Below, one piece after another: positions 1 through 6,431 of a DNA stretch of 28,076 nucleotides; positions within the stretch are counted from its first letter, which is position 1, and every line of letters begins with the position of its first letter. The DNA lies in assembly GCA_038240295.1 (NCBI GenBank), contig JBBSDW010000020.1:1-28076 (forward strand). The letters run 5' to 3'. Under the pieces are notes generated by a model. It saw only the letters and a program-made list of their open reading frames with translations. It ran no database searches and was not told where the DNA came from. This DNA comes from JABDDM01 sp038240295 (GTDB taxonomy: Bacteria > Bacteroidota > Ignavibacteria > Palsa-1295). A program made the translations under genes and the position numbers.

Positions 1-155
1 AGATTTTATTTAAAGGTGCTGGATTATCGGGCAGAGGCGTTACTCGTGATATTCGATGCCTGTTCGGCTTTTTTGGCTCCGCTCTTTCGTCAGCCGACTC
101 TTTACGAGCGGGCTACTCGGTTTCCGCTGTCACATTATTGAGTTTTGACCGTTTA
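1..155. other. Unassigned left edge
   Basis: No gene can be supported here. Plus-strand frame 1 is open from the first base to a TGA at 139-141 (about 46 codons), so it could be the 3' end of a gene starting outside the window and convergent with the lipoprotein remnant that follows. Frame 3 is also open over the same bases, so openness alone does not decide. Confidence 0.2.
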
Positions 156-518
156 TTACCTATCCAGCACGGGGGCAACATGCGGCATCTCTGCGAGGTC
201 GATGGTTGGGAGATCGTACCGTCCGTGCGCAAACGTTTGCGCGTACCAGTGCTAGGTGCCGAATCCGGCTTTGGTCGCGCAGATGTCGTATTCGCCGTTT
301 GGCAGGCCGTCGATCTGCCAGGCGCCGGTGATATCTGTCGTCGCTGTGAACTTGGTACCATCGGCGGTTACCGTCACACCCGAACAATCGGTGCGGATCG
401 CGCCCGTCGAATCCATCAGCACCGCCCGCCCTGCGAGCGTTACAACACCGTCGTCATGCTCGGTCACGCAGCCAACAAAAATGAAGACAAGAAAAAGCAA
501 TGCGAATAGAGGCTTCAT
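156..518 (-). pseudogene. Lipoprotein with carboxypeptidase-regulatory-like domain, interrupted by in-frame TAG
   Basis: From the ATG at 518 the product begins MKPLFALLFLVFIFVGC, a lipoprotein signal with Cys at residue 17. A short beta-sandwich-like stretch follows (VTLAGRAVLMDSTG, then TDITGAWQIDGLPNGEYDI), typical of CarboxypepD_reg-like domains that decorate secreted Bacteroidota proteins. A TAG at 252-254 stops the frame straight after AGFGT. Beyond it the same frame continues with protein-like sequence (HWYAQTFAHGRYDLPTIDL, then AEMPHVAPVLDR) to tandem TAA codons at 158-153. That suggests a Tyr codon (TAC/TAT) mutated to TAG. TAG also ends intact genes in this window (14817, 23668), so recoding is unlikely. 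An upstream in-frame ATG at 551 gives 11 extra residues, but 518 puts the signal peptide at the terminus. Family function is unknown. A sequencing error remains possible. Confidence 0.5.
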
Positions 519-609
519 GAGGATCTGAAAAAAAGGGTGCTTTACAATCAACGAATATCATTACGATCCGCTCTCGCCACACCAAAAAGGGTACTCGACC
601 GCATTGATA

Positions 610-763
610 CCGCGTGGGACGGTCGTCTCGACCGTCTGGTGGGACGGGAAGAATTTCAAATGTTGCATTCGATCTTTAGGTGTAATCCTCGACCTATCAT
701 CGAGGCCAATTGATCTACATCGATCCGCCTCCACCAGACGGTCGGGACGACCGTCTCACGCGG
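610..763. repeat. Inverted pair of hairpins (REP/BIME- or MITE-like)
   Basis: Arms 610-642 and 731-763 are inverted repeats of 33 bp matching at 31 positions, separated by 88 bp. Each arm is itself a hairpin with the perfect 8-bp stem GACGGTCG/CGACCGTC and a 3-nt loop (TCT in one arm, GGA in the other). This two-hairpin design is typical of REP doublets mobilised by RAYT-type (IS200-like) transposases, or of a small MITE. No transposase is encoded here. Confidence 0.75.
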
Positions 764-835
764 GTAGAAGCACGTTTACCGTCCTGAGCAGATTCTCCCC
801 ACATCCAAACATTTTCCCCCTAAGTTGTTTTGAAG

Positions 836-867
836 TTTGGAATTAGCGTATAAAAGTGTTATTTTTG
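836..867 (+). promoter_or_regulatory. Candidate Bacteroidota-type sigma promoter
   Basis: TTTG at 836-839 and TATTTTTG at 860-867 match the Bacteroidota housekeeping consensus (-33 TTTG, -7 TAnnTTTG) with a 20-bp spacer. The expected start site is about 170 bp upstream of the ATG at 1047, so the leader would be long. The match is exact but short and was found by eye. Confidence 0.45.
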
Positions 868-1046
868 TGATTCGCTCGGGCGGTGCGTGCGCTGGGGTGT
901 TAATGACTCGTGGTTGAGCTTGCACTAATCTTGCTTGCTGCGTGTAGTTCTATGTCGATATTTGCGGGTAGCCTCATAAATCTGCTTCTTAAGGATCGCA
1001 ATCATAGCCTCGGCGTCAAAGCTCTGCGTCCGATGCACTTTATATT

Positions 1047-3413
1047 ATGACAGGATCAAGTTGGCGCTCAATTTTTTGTGCAGTCGTCTTGCAAGGCATT
1101 TTATGCGTTGCAGCGCCTTCGTTCGCACAAACGAATTCTGCGAGACCCGTTACGCAAGCTCCCGCAACCGACGTTCCGCGGACGATCAGCTACCAGGGCG
1201 TCCTTACAGGGCCTGATGGTAGGCCAATGCACGATGGGCAGTATGCGATTACCGTCCGGTTGTATTCCGATGCCGATGGAGTGCAGGCGATCTACGACGC
1301 GACGTATCAGGTAACTGTCGTAAGCGGCACCTTTAGTATCATGCTCGGCTCGGGCCACGCGCCGCTTCCGATGCTCGACAAACTGAATTCACCGCTCTGG
1401 ATCGGCATTACGGTCAATGGTCACGAAGAGCTTAAACCCTACACAGCACTGAGCGCGTCGCCTTATGCGCTCAATGTTCCTAACAATGCGATAAGCTCCG
1501 ATAAGCTGCAGGATGGGGCTGTCACGGCGCGTAAGATCGGGGCAGATTATATCGGTTCGCTCTGGATCGATGGCGACAAAGTGACGGATCGCGGCGGGAA
1601 GATCAATCTCGAAGGCCAAAATGGCATCGCCATCCAGTTCGATATCGCGAGCAACACGATCATCTTTAGCGGCAATGGCGCCCACGGCGCAGCGCCAACG
1701 CTCGCGAGCCCCGAGAAACTCTTCGTCGAAAAGGCGAACGATGGAAACATCAATGGGAATCTTGTTGCCAATGGCAACGTGGATCTTGGCGGTGTCGCGG
1801 CGAATCCTTCGATCAAGTTTACCGGTAAGGCGGCCTCGAACCTTGACATGAATAGCAACAATATTTCGAATATTGGCGAGCTATTTCTCGGCAAGGGCAA
1901 ATCATACAACGGCGCTCTTTCGCTTTATTCGTCGGCGAGCACCGGCCATGCGACGATCGTGGGCGGTCCGCATATTGCCGATCACACCTACACCGTCCCG
2001 GACGCCGGCACGAACGCGCAGTTCGTGATGAACGAAGGAAGTCAGACGATCGGGGGGACAAAGATCTTCACGGAGCCGATCGCCGGCAATTTGAACGGCA
2101 ATGCTACCACCGCGACGACTGCCTCGCGCGCAACGACTGCGGATCAGGTTTCGAATTCGTGGGTTTCGGGTTCTTCGATCATTTCGGCGTTGATGTCGAA
2201 CGGTGGTACCCTCACAAACAACACGCTCGGAAACGCAAAAACTGCGACGCTTGCTTCAACCGCTACGACTGCACGTTCAGCAGAGCAGGCCGATCAGCTT
2301 GCGAATACGTACACCGCGGGAATATCCATCGAGCGCGCCCTCAAAACCTATGGCAAGCCAGCCGCAATCGATATTTCAGGCACGTCGAATCATTCGTTAT
2401 CGGCCAGCGAAGCAACCCATGCTTCAAGCGCCGATCATGCCAGCGAACTCGTCAACACCTTCAGCGCCGGGGCTTCTGCGGCCAGTGCGCTAACGTCGTG
2501 GAATGGCGTGTTGAGCAATAGTATCACGGGCAACGCAGGCTCCGTTACGAATGGAGTTTACGTCTCGGCAAATTATAGCGACCCAGCGTGGCTGAGCGCG
2601 GTGGCAGGATCGAAAATAACTGGCTCGGTAGCCTCCGCTCAAAATGCCGCAAACGCGCAGCATGCCTTGAACGCAGACCATGCGACGACAGCGACAAACG
2701 CCGATCATGCTTCGACTGCAGGATCGGTCACGAACGGACTTTATTCGAGCGGCGCATACGCCGATCCCGCGTGGCTCACTTCCCTATCTGCAGCGAAACT
2801 CATTGGCGCAGTGCCGCGAGCAGATTTCGCGAAGAGTGCCGGCACTGCGCAGCCCATGGGAATTGCGGGCGGAAATCTTGGCGGCAGCTATCCGAATCCT
2901 ACGGTGATTGGCGTCGATGTGAGCGCTGGTACCTCGATCGTCGAAGCGATCAACCATTCGACGAGTACGATCACCGCACTTAGCCTTGCTAAAAATTTAA
3001 CGATCTCAGGCGGCTCGATCAACGCCTCGCCGATCGGCAGTTCAATTCCGGCCGCAGGTTCGTTCACAACGAGTCAATCCACGACAGCGCTTGGCGGCGC
3101 TACTCCTCCAGCAAGCGGCACGCGATATGCCGATAATAATATTGTAGCCTGGGGCGATGTCTCGGCAGATGGCAGGATCAATTCGCAGTTTGGCGGAGTG
3201 ACCGTGACGCATGTTTCGGCCGGCCTCTACACGATCACGCTTCCCTCGGTCCCCGCAGCATCAGCAGTGCAGATCACCTCGCAGAGCACAACTCCCATGA
3301 TCTTCTCAGCTGTGCGTCAGCAATCGACGGTGACGGTTCGAGCGTTCGATTTCTCCGCTTCCGCAACACCCGCAGATGGAGCGTTCTACTTTCTCGTCGT
3401 GACTAGGCCTTGA
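1047..3413 (+). CDS. Secreted repetitive tail-fibre-like protein
   Basis: The 788-aa product starts with a Sec signal peptide (hydrophobic core about residues 8-24, likely cut after SFAQ). Residues about 45-143 form a conserved beta-sandwich (TISYQGVLTGPDGRP ... GTFSIMLGSG ... SASPYALNV) found at the start of large secreted proteins in this phylum. The rest is low-complexity and repetitive: ATTATTASRATTADQ- and ADHASTA-type runs, two copies of a (N/A)Y(S/A)DPAWL unit near residues 508 and 569, and GGNLGGSYPNPTV near 607, all typical of phage tail-fibre and trimeric adhesin shafts. The last ~80 residues form a beta-rich domain without a T9SS sorting signal. No Shine-Dalgarno is visible. It is probably a surface or secreted fibre; an adhesin or a tailocin-like fibre are alternatives. 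It stands alone between intergenic repeats. Confidence 0.85.
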   Translation: MTGSSWRSIFCAVVLQGILCVAAPSFAQTNSARPVTQAPATDVPRTISYQGVLTGPDGRPMHDGQYAITVRLYSDADGVQAIYDATYQVTVVSGTFSIMLGSGHAPLPMLDKLNSPLWIGITVNGHEELKPYTALSASPYALNVPNNAISSDKLQDGAVTARKIGADYIGSLWIDGDKVTDRGGKINLEGQNGIAIQFDIASNTIIFSGNGAHGAAPTLASPEKLFVEKANDGNINGNLVANGNVDLGGVAANPSIKFTGKAASNLDMNSNNISNIGELFLGKGKSYNGALSLYSSASTGHATIVGGPHIADHTYTVPDAGTNAQFVMNEGSQTIGGTKIFTEPIAGNLNGNATTATTASRATTADQVSNSWVSGSSIISALMSNGGTLTNNTLGNAKTATLASTATTARSAEQADQLANTYTAGISIERALKTYGKPAAIDISGTSNHSLSASEATHASSADHASELVNTFSAGASAASALTSWNGVLSNSITGNAGSVTNGVYVSANYSDPAWLSAVAGSKITGSVASAQNAANAQHALNADHATTATNADHASTAGSVTNGLYSSGAYADPAWLTSLSAAKLIGAVPRADFAKSAGTAQPMGIAGGNLGGSYPNPTVIGVDVSAGTSIVEAINHSTSTITALSLAKNLTISGGSINASPIGSSIPAAGSFTTSQSTTALGGATPPASGTRYADNNIVAWGDVSADGRINSQFGGVTVTHVSAGLYTITLPSVPAASAVQITSQSTTPMIFSAVRQQSTVTVRAFDFSASATPADGAFYFLVVTRP

Positions 3414-3461
3414 GATCCTGACCCGAACACACTCTCGTTTGTCTGATTGCGGTCTTGAAAT

Positions 3462-3589
3462 GTGGGGTACGCTTTAGCTTGCCCCAAACGATCTTTCGTG
3501 TTGCGCAAATGTGGTCTTTGGGTTCTGCGCCATTGATAAGTGTAATCGTTGCGTTTAGATTGGCTGGGGCAAGCTAAAGCGTGCCCCAC
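3462..3589. repeat. Inverted pair of AAGCTAAAGC palindromes
   Basis: Arms 3462-3486 and 3565-3589 are 25-bp inverted repeats with one mismatch, 78 bp apart. Each arm is an imperfect palindrome with GGGGC/GCCCC ends around TTTAGC or its complement. The pair sits in the gap between convergent genes (1047 plus, 3655 minus), the usual place for REP-like elements, where the hairpins could also help end transcription. Confidence 0.7.
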
Positions 3590-3615
3590 ATGGTTTATAC
3601 CGCGAATCGTTACTC

Positions 3616-3647
3616 GGGTCACGAAGGAGGCCCTTCGTGGCACACGG
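3616..3647 (+). repeat. CACGAAGG palindromic repeat, copy 1
   Basis: A 32-bp unit with a perfect 8-bp stem (CACGAAGG/CCTTCGTG) around loop AGGC, followed by GCACACGG. The same unit recurs at 10716-10747 and 10839-10870, and in diverged inverted form at 10771-10802. Here it lies 8 bp from the PAP2 gene stop. Confidence 0.8.
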
Positions 3648-3654
3648 TCGACAT

Positions 3655-4332
3655 TTAGCCTTTCGTTTCCTGCTCTGGTGGTAAACGATTCCAGGGCGCG
3701 TTTCTTGGATCGATCACGATCGAGTCCCGCTCCTTTTTTTGGACTTCTGCTGCAGTTGGGGCTGGTTCGTGGCGGCGGCGCAGACGCTCCTCGATATATT
3801 CACTTACTACCGCCATTGCGAACCCAAGCAGCATACCGAGTAACGCTCCTCCGATGACATCGCTCGGATAATGCAGGCCGAGATAGAGCCTCGAGATGCC
3901 AATGATCGTCGCCATGAGAAAGAGTAGTCGCACCGATCGACGCGTATTAAAGATGGTAACGAAATACGTCGCGACCGCAAAATTATTCATTGCGTGGCTC
4001 GATGGGAAGCTTCCACCCCATCGCGGACCGCTCGGCAGCCTGATCCACGAGACCACAAACGCGCCCGGCGACTGCGCACATGGACGCAAGCGATCGATGA
4101 CCGGCTTGATAAGCTGATTTGCCAATTGATCGGAAAGAATCACCAGCACGATGGCCCCAAGCGCCATGCGTGCGCCTTTCCATTTATATTTCCAGATCAA
4201 GAGACCGACTGCCACGACGTAGACAGGCAGCCACCACCATACATTGCTGATCGCGATCATGATCGGATCGAGCCACGGCGCCGCGATCGTGTGATTAAAA
4301 AACCAAAGTACGTTTAATTCTGAATTGAACAT
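3655..4332 (-). CDS. PAP2-family membrane phosphatase
   Basis: The 225-aa protein has the three PAP2 phosphatase motifs: K76-x6-R83P84, P110-SSH113 (the usual PSGH with Ser for Gly), and S147R-x5-H154-x3-D158. Around them are about five or six hydrophobic segments and a charged cytoplasmic C-terminal tail (about 178-225). PAP2 enzymes of this size dephosphorylate lipid phosphates such as undecaprenyl pyrophosphate or phosphatidylglycerophosphate at the membrane. The gene follows mlaF by 33 bp on the same strand and probably ends that operon. Mycobacterial decaprenylphosphoryl-phosphoribose phosphatase (Rv3807c) also belongs to PAP2, so a role in the arabinose-donor pathway encoded 7 kb away is possible. 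The operon context favours a general lipid phosphatase. Substrate cannot be read from sequence. Confidence 0.9.
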   Translation of the reverse strand: MFNSELNVLWFFNHTIAAPWLDPIMIAISNVWWWLPVYVVAVGLLIWKYKWKGARMALGAIVLVILSDQLANQLIKPVIDRLRPCAQSPGAFVVSWIRLPSGPRWGGSFPSSHAMNNFAVATYFVTIFNTRRSVRLLFLMATIIGISRLYLGLHYPSDVIGGALLGMLLGFAMAVVSEYIEERLRRRHEPAPTAAEVQKKERDSIVIDPRNAPWNRLPPEQETKG

Positions 4333-4365
4333 TAATCGCGGAATCGGATCGGATGTGGGATCTGG

Positions 4366-5148
4366 TTAGTGATCGCTAACACTGTACCGGTGAAGAAATT
4401 TTTTGACCTCGCTGTCTTCGGATCGCTTGAGTTGGTCCGGAGTGCCATCAAAATAGACTAAGCCTTTGACAAGATAAATCACACGCTCGGCGATACGCTC
4501 GACCGTGAACATGTCATGCGTCACGATGATGCTCGTAACGTTTAATTTTTGAGTGAGCGATTGGATGAGCGCATCGATCTGATCGCTTAGAACAGGATCG
4601 AGGCCGGTCGTCGGTTCATCATAGAACATATAGGCGGGATCCATCATCAGCGCACGCGCCAGACCCACGCGCTTTCGCTGTCCGCCCGAAAGTGCATCCG
4701 GCTTACTTTCCTCCTTGTTCCACAGTTCTACAAGGTTAAGCTTTTCTTTCGCCAGATTTTTGAGTTCGGTCTGGCTCCGGGCTTTTGGTTGTTGGTTGGC
4801 GCTTCCGCGACTCCTCTCTATGCGAGTCTCATGCTCGCGCAGACCTAACGTTACGTTTTCCTCGACTGTCATCGAATCGAAAAGCGCCGCATTCTGGAAG
4901 AGAAATCCCATGCGCACACGCAGGCGCTCTAATTCCCGCTGGGTTGCTGTGTTGATCAGCAGGTCATCGACGCGTACCGTCCCATGGTCGGGCTTCATCA
5001 GGCCGAGGATATTTTTGAGCAACACACTCTTGCCACAACCGCTTGCACCAATGATCGCAAGCGTTTCACCGTCTCGGATCGTAATGTCGACTCCCTGTAG
5101 CACGACGTTGTTTCCGAATGATTTCTTTAGTCCTTTGATCTCGATCAT
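4366..5148 (-). CDS. mlaF: MlaF-type phospholipid-transport ABC ATPase
   Basis: This 260-aa nucleotide-binding subunit carries a Walker A GASGCGKS (34-41), Q-loop Gln85, signature LSGGQ (153-157), Walker B ending in DE (177-178) and switch His211. Length and the QRKRVGLARAL context fit the MlaF/Mkl family, which powers lipid transport between inner and outer membrane. It overlaps mlaE by 4 nt (ATGA, 5145-5148), so the two are translationally coupled. Residues about 106-128 form a polar insert (ERSRGSANQQPKARSQ) before the helical subdomain that looks longer than in the E. coli protein; its DNA is rich in CCAAC repeats. No MlaD (MCE) gene is adjacent. Confidence 0.93.
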   Translation of the reverse strand: MIEIKGLKKSFGNNVVLQGVDITIRDGETLAIIGASGCGKSVLLKNILGLMKPDHGTVRVDDLLINTATQRELERLRVRMGFLFQNAALFDSMTVEENVTLGLREHETRIERSRGSANQQPKARSQTELKNLAKEKLNLVELWNKEESKPDALSGGQRKRVGLARALMMDPAYMFYDEPTTGLDPVLSDQIDALIQSLTQKLNVTSIIVTHDMFTVERIAERVIYLVKGLVYFDGTPDQLKRSEDSEVKKFLHRYSVSDH

Positions 5149-5927
5149 GCCTTGCTTATGACGGTCCAGATAACAAAATCCATCACCAGCACCATCGCAC
5201 TCGAAAGCACGAACGCACGGACGGTCGCCTTGCCGACGCCTTCGGCACCACCATCGGTAGCGAAGCCGACATACACACCGAGAAGCGCCGTCGTCCCACC
5301 GAAGACCAGCGCTTTGAGCAGACCCAGCAGCACATCCTTCACATCAAAGAGCCGCTGCACCGAATCAAAAAATACTTTGGCAGAAAGGCCAAGAAAAAAA
5401 TTAGAGACGACATACGACCCCACCAGCGCGATGCAGTCGGCGAAGATCACGAGGATCGGCATCATGAGGACTGCCGCAAAAAAGCGAGGCGCCGAAAGGA
5501 AGCGAATCGGATTGATGCCGAGTGATTCGAGGGCGTCGATCTGCTCCGTCACTTTCATCGTGCCGATCTCGGCGGCCATCGAAGCGCCTACGCGGCCGGC
5601 GACGACGATCGCCGTAAGCACGGGCCCAAGTTCGACAAAGATCGCACGGCTCACTGCCGAGCCAACGAATGAGTTCGGGATGAGACCTTTAAATAGATAC
5701 GCGGCCTGTAGTGCGCTTACCATGCCGGTAAAAAAACCGATCATGAGTACGAGCGGAACGCTGCCCGTACCGATAAAATACATCTGCTTGACCAGCAGGC
5801 TGCGATTCTTAAATGTCGCGCCGGTGTAAGTGAATGTTCGATATAACAGTCGAGAGATCGCACCGAACTCCGCAAGGAATCGGCGTACCCTAAATCCCGT
5901 CCAGGCGAGCACATTCTTTTCAGCCAA
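5145..5927 (-). CDS. mlaE: MlaE-type ABC permease
   Basis: This 260-aa integral membrane protein belongs to the MlaE/YrbE permease family. The diagnostic stretch is ELGPVLTAIVVAGRVGASMA followed by EIGTMKVTEQIDAL and ESLGINP. An N-terminal amphipathic region precedes about five hydrophobic segments. It would form the inner-membrane channel with MlaF (4-nt overlap downstream) for lipid traffic at the outer membrane. The gene begins 6 bp after the stop of a small lipoprotein gene, indicating one transcription unit. The MCE-domain partner MlaD must be encoded elsewhere. Confidence 0.94.
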   Translation of the reverse strand: MAEKNVLAWTGFRVRRFLAEFGAISRLLYRTFTYTGATFKNRSLLVKQMYFIGTGSVPLVLMIGFFTGMVSALQAAYLFKGLIPNSFVGSAVSRAIFVELGPVLTAIVVAGRVGASMAAEIGTMKVTEQIDALESLGINPIRFLSAPRFFAAVLMMPILVIFADCIALVGSYVVSNFFLGLSAKVFFDSVQRLFDVKDVLLGLLKALVFGGTTALLGVYVGFATDGGAEGVGKATVRAFVLSSAMVLVMDFVIWTVISKA

Positions 5928-5933
5928 GAGCCA

Positions 5934-6380
5934 TCATTGATTGATCGCGGGCAACTTGCCGATCGTTTCCTGAATCTGTAGCATCATGTGATAGAGCGAA
6001 TCGACTACTGTCGTACTGATGTGTGGCGGATCGAGGTTCGGCCATTGAAGACTATGCACACGCTTGCCTTCGATGGCGAGTGTGGTGGTAAGATTCCCCG
6101 AGCCCTGAAGTTTTAACGTGTCGAGCTCAGCCTGGTGGCGCTCGATAACGTCAAAGACTTCCGCCGTCATCCGTGGCTCAGCAACGCCCGAGCGGGTGAT
6201 CCTTAACGTATCGAGCGATAGTTTGGCTCGTTCGTAGATATGCCCGTCTCGCTCGATCGAATAGCGTTGCTCGATCCCCGAAATCCCGCCCGTATGAGAA
6301 AGTGAAACCGATCGCGGCCCACCGGCACAACCGGAACAGGTTACGATCATTGTCAAAAAAAGCAATCGACGAATAGTCAT
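5934..6380 (-). CDS. Small lipoprotein of unknown function in mla operon
   Basis: From the ATG at 6380 the product is 148 aa and starts MTIRRLLFLTMIVTCSGC, a lipoprotein signal with the modified Cys at residue 18. An ATG six codons upstream (6398) would give a worse signal peptide. The mature part mixes beta strands and a C-terminal helix (YHMMLQIQETIGKL) and has no family signature that I recognise. It lies between the large barrel protein and mlaE with very short gaps, so a periplasmic or outer-membrane role linked to lipid transport or envelope upkeep is a reasonable guess. Its size and charge do not suggest an MCE domain. Confidence 0.75.
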   Translation of the reverse strand: MTIRRLLFLTMIVTCSGCAGGPRSVSLSHTGGISGIEQRYSIERDGHIYERAKLSLDTLRITRSGVAEPRMTAEVFDVIERHQAELDTLKLQGSGNLTTTLAIEGKRVHSLQWPNLDPPHISTTVVDSLYHMMLQIQETIGKLPAINQ

Positions 6381-6431
6381 GTGCTGCAAATTTAGCACAT
6401 GGAATGCCCTCCGGAGAAAAGCGGAGCAAAC

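Larger units (their letters stand above)
552..1046. other. Intergenic region between divergent genes
   Basis: This 495-bp gap separates the broken lipoprotein gene (minus) from the tail-fibre-like gene (plus). It holds the paired-hairpin repeat at 610-763 and a candidate promoter at 836-867. The 180 bp between that promoter and the next start codon show no ORF or obvious structured RNA that I can recognise. Confidence 0.6.

Noticed and set aside
252..254. TAG as a recoded (pyrrolysine-like) codon
   Set aside because: TAG ends at least two intact genes in the window (GT-C genes at 14817 and 23668), and no recoding machinery is seen.
138..509. 123-aa plus-strand frame
   Set aside because: It lies antisense to the lipoprotein remnant, whose signal peptide and domain text are much more protein-like; no family or signal is seen in this frame.
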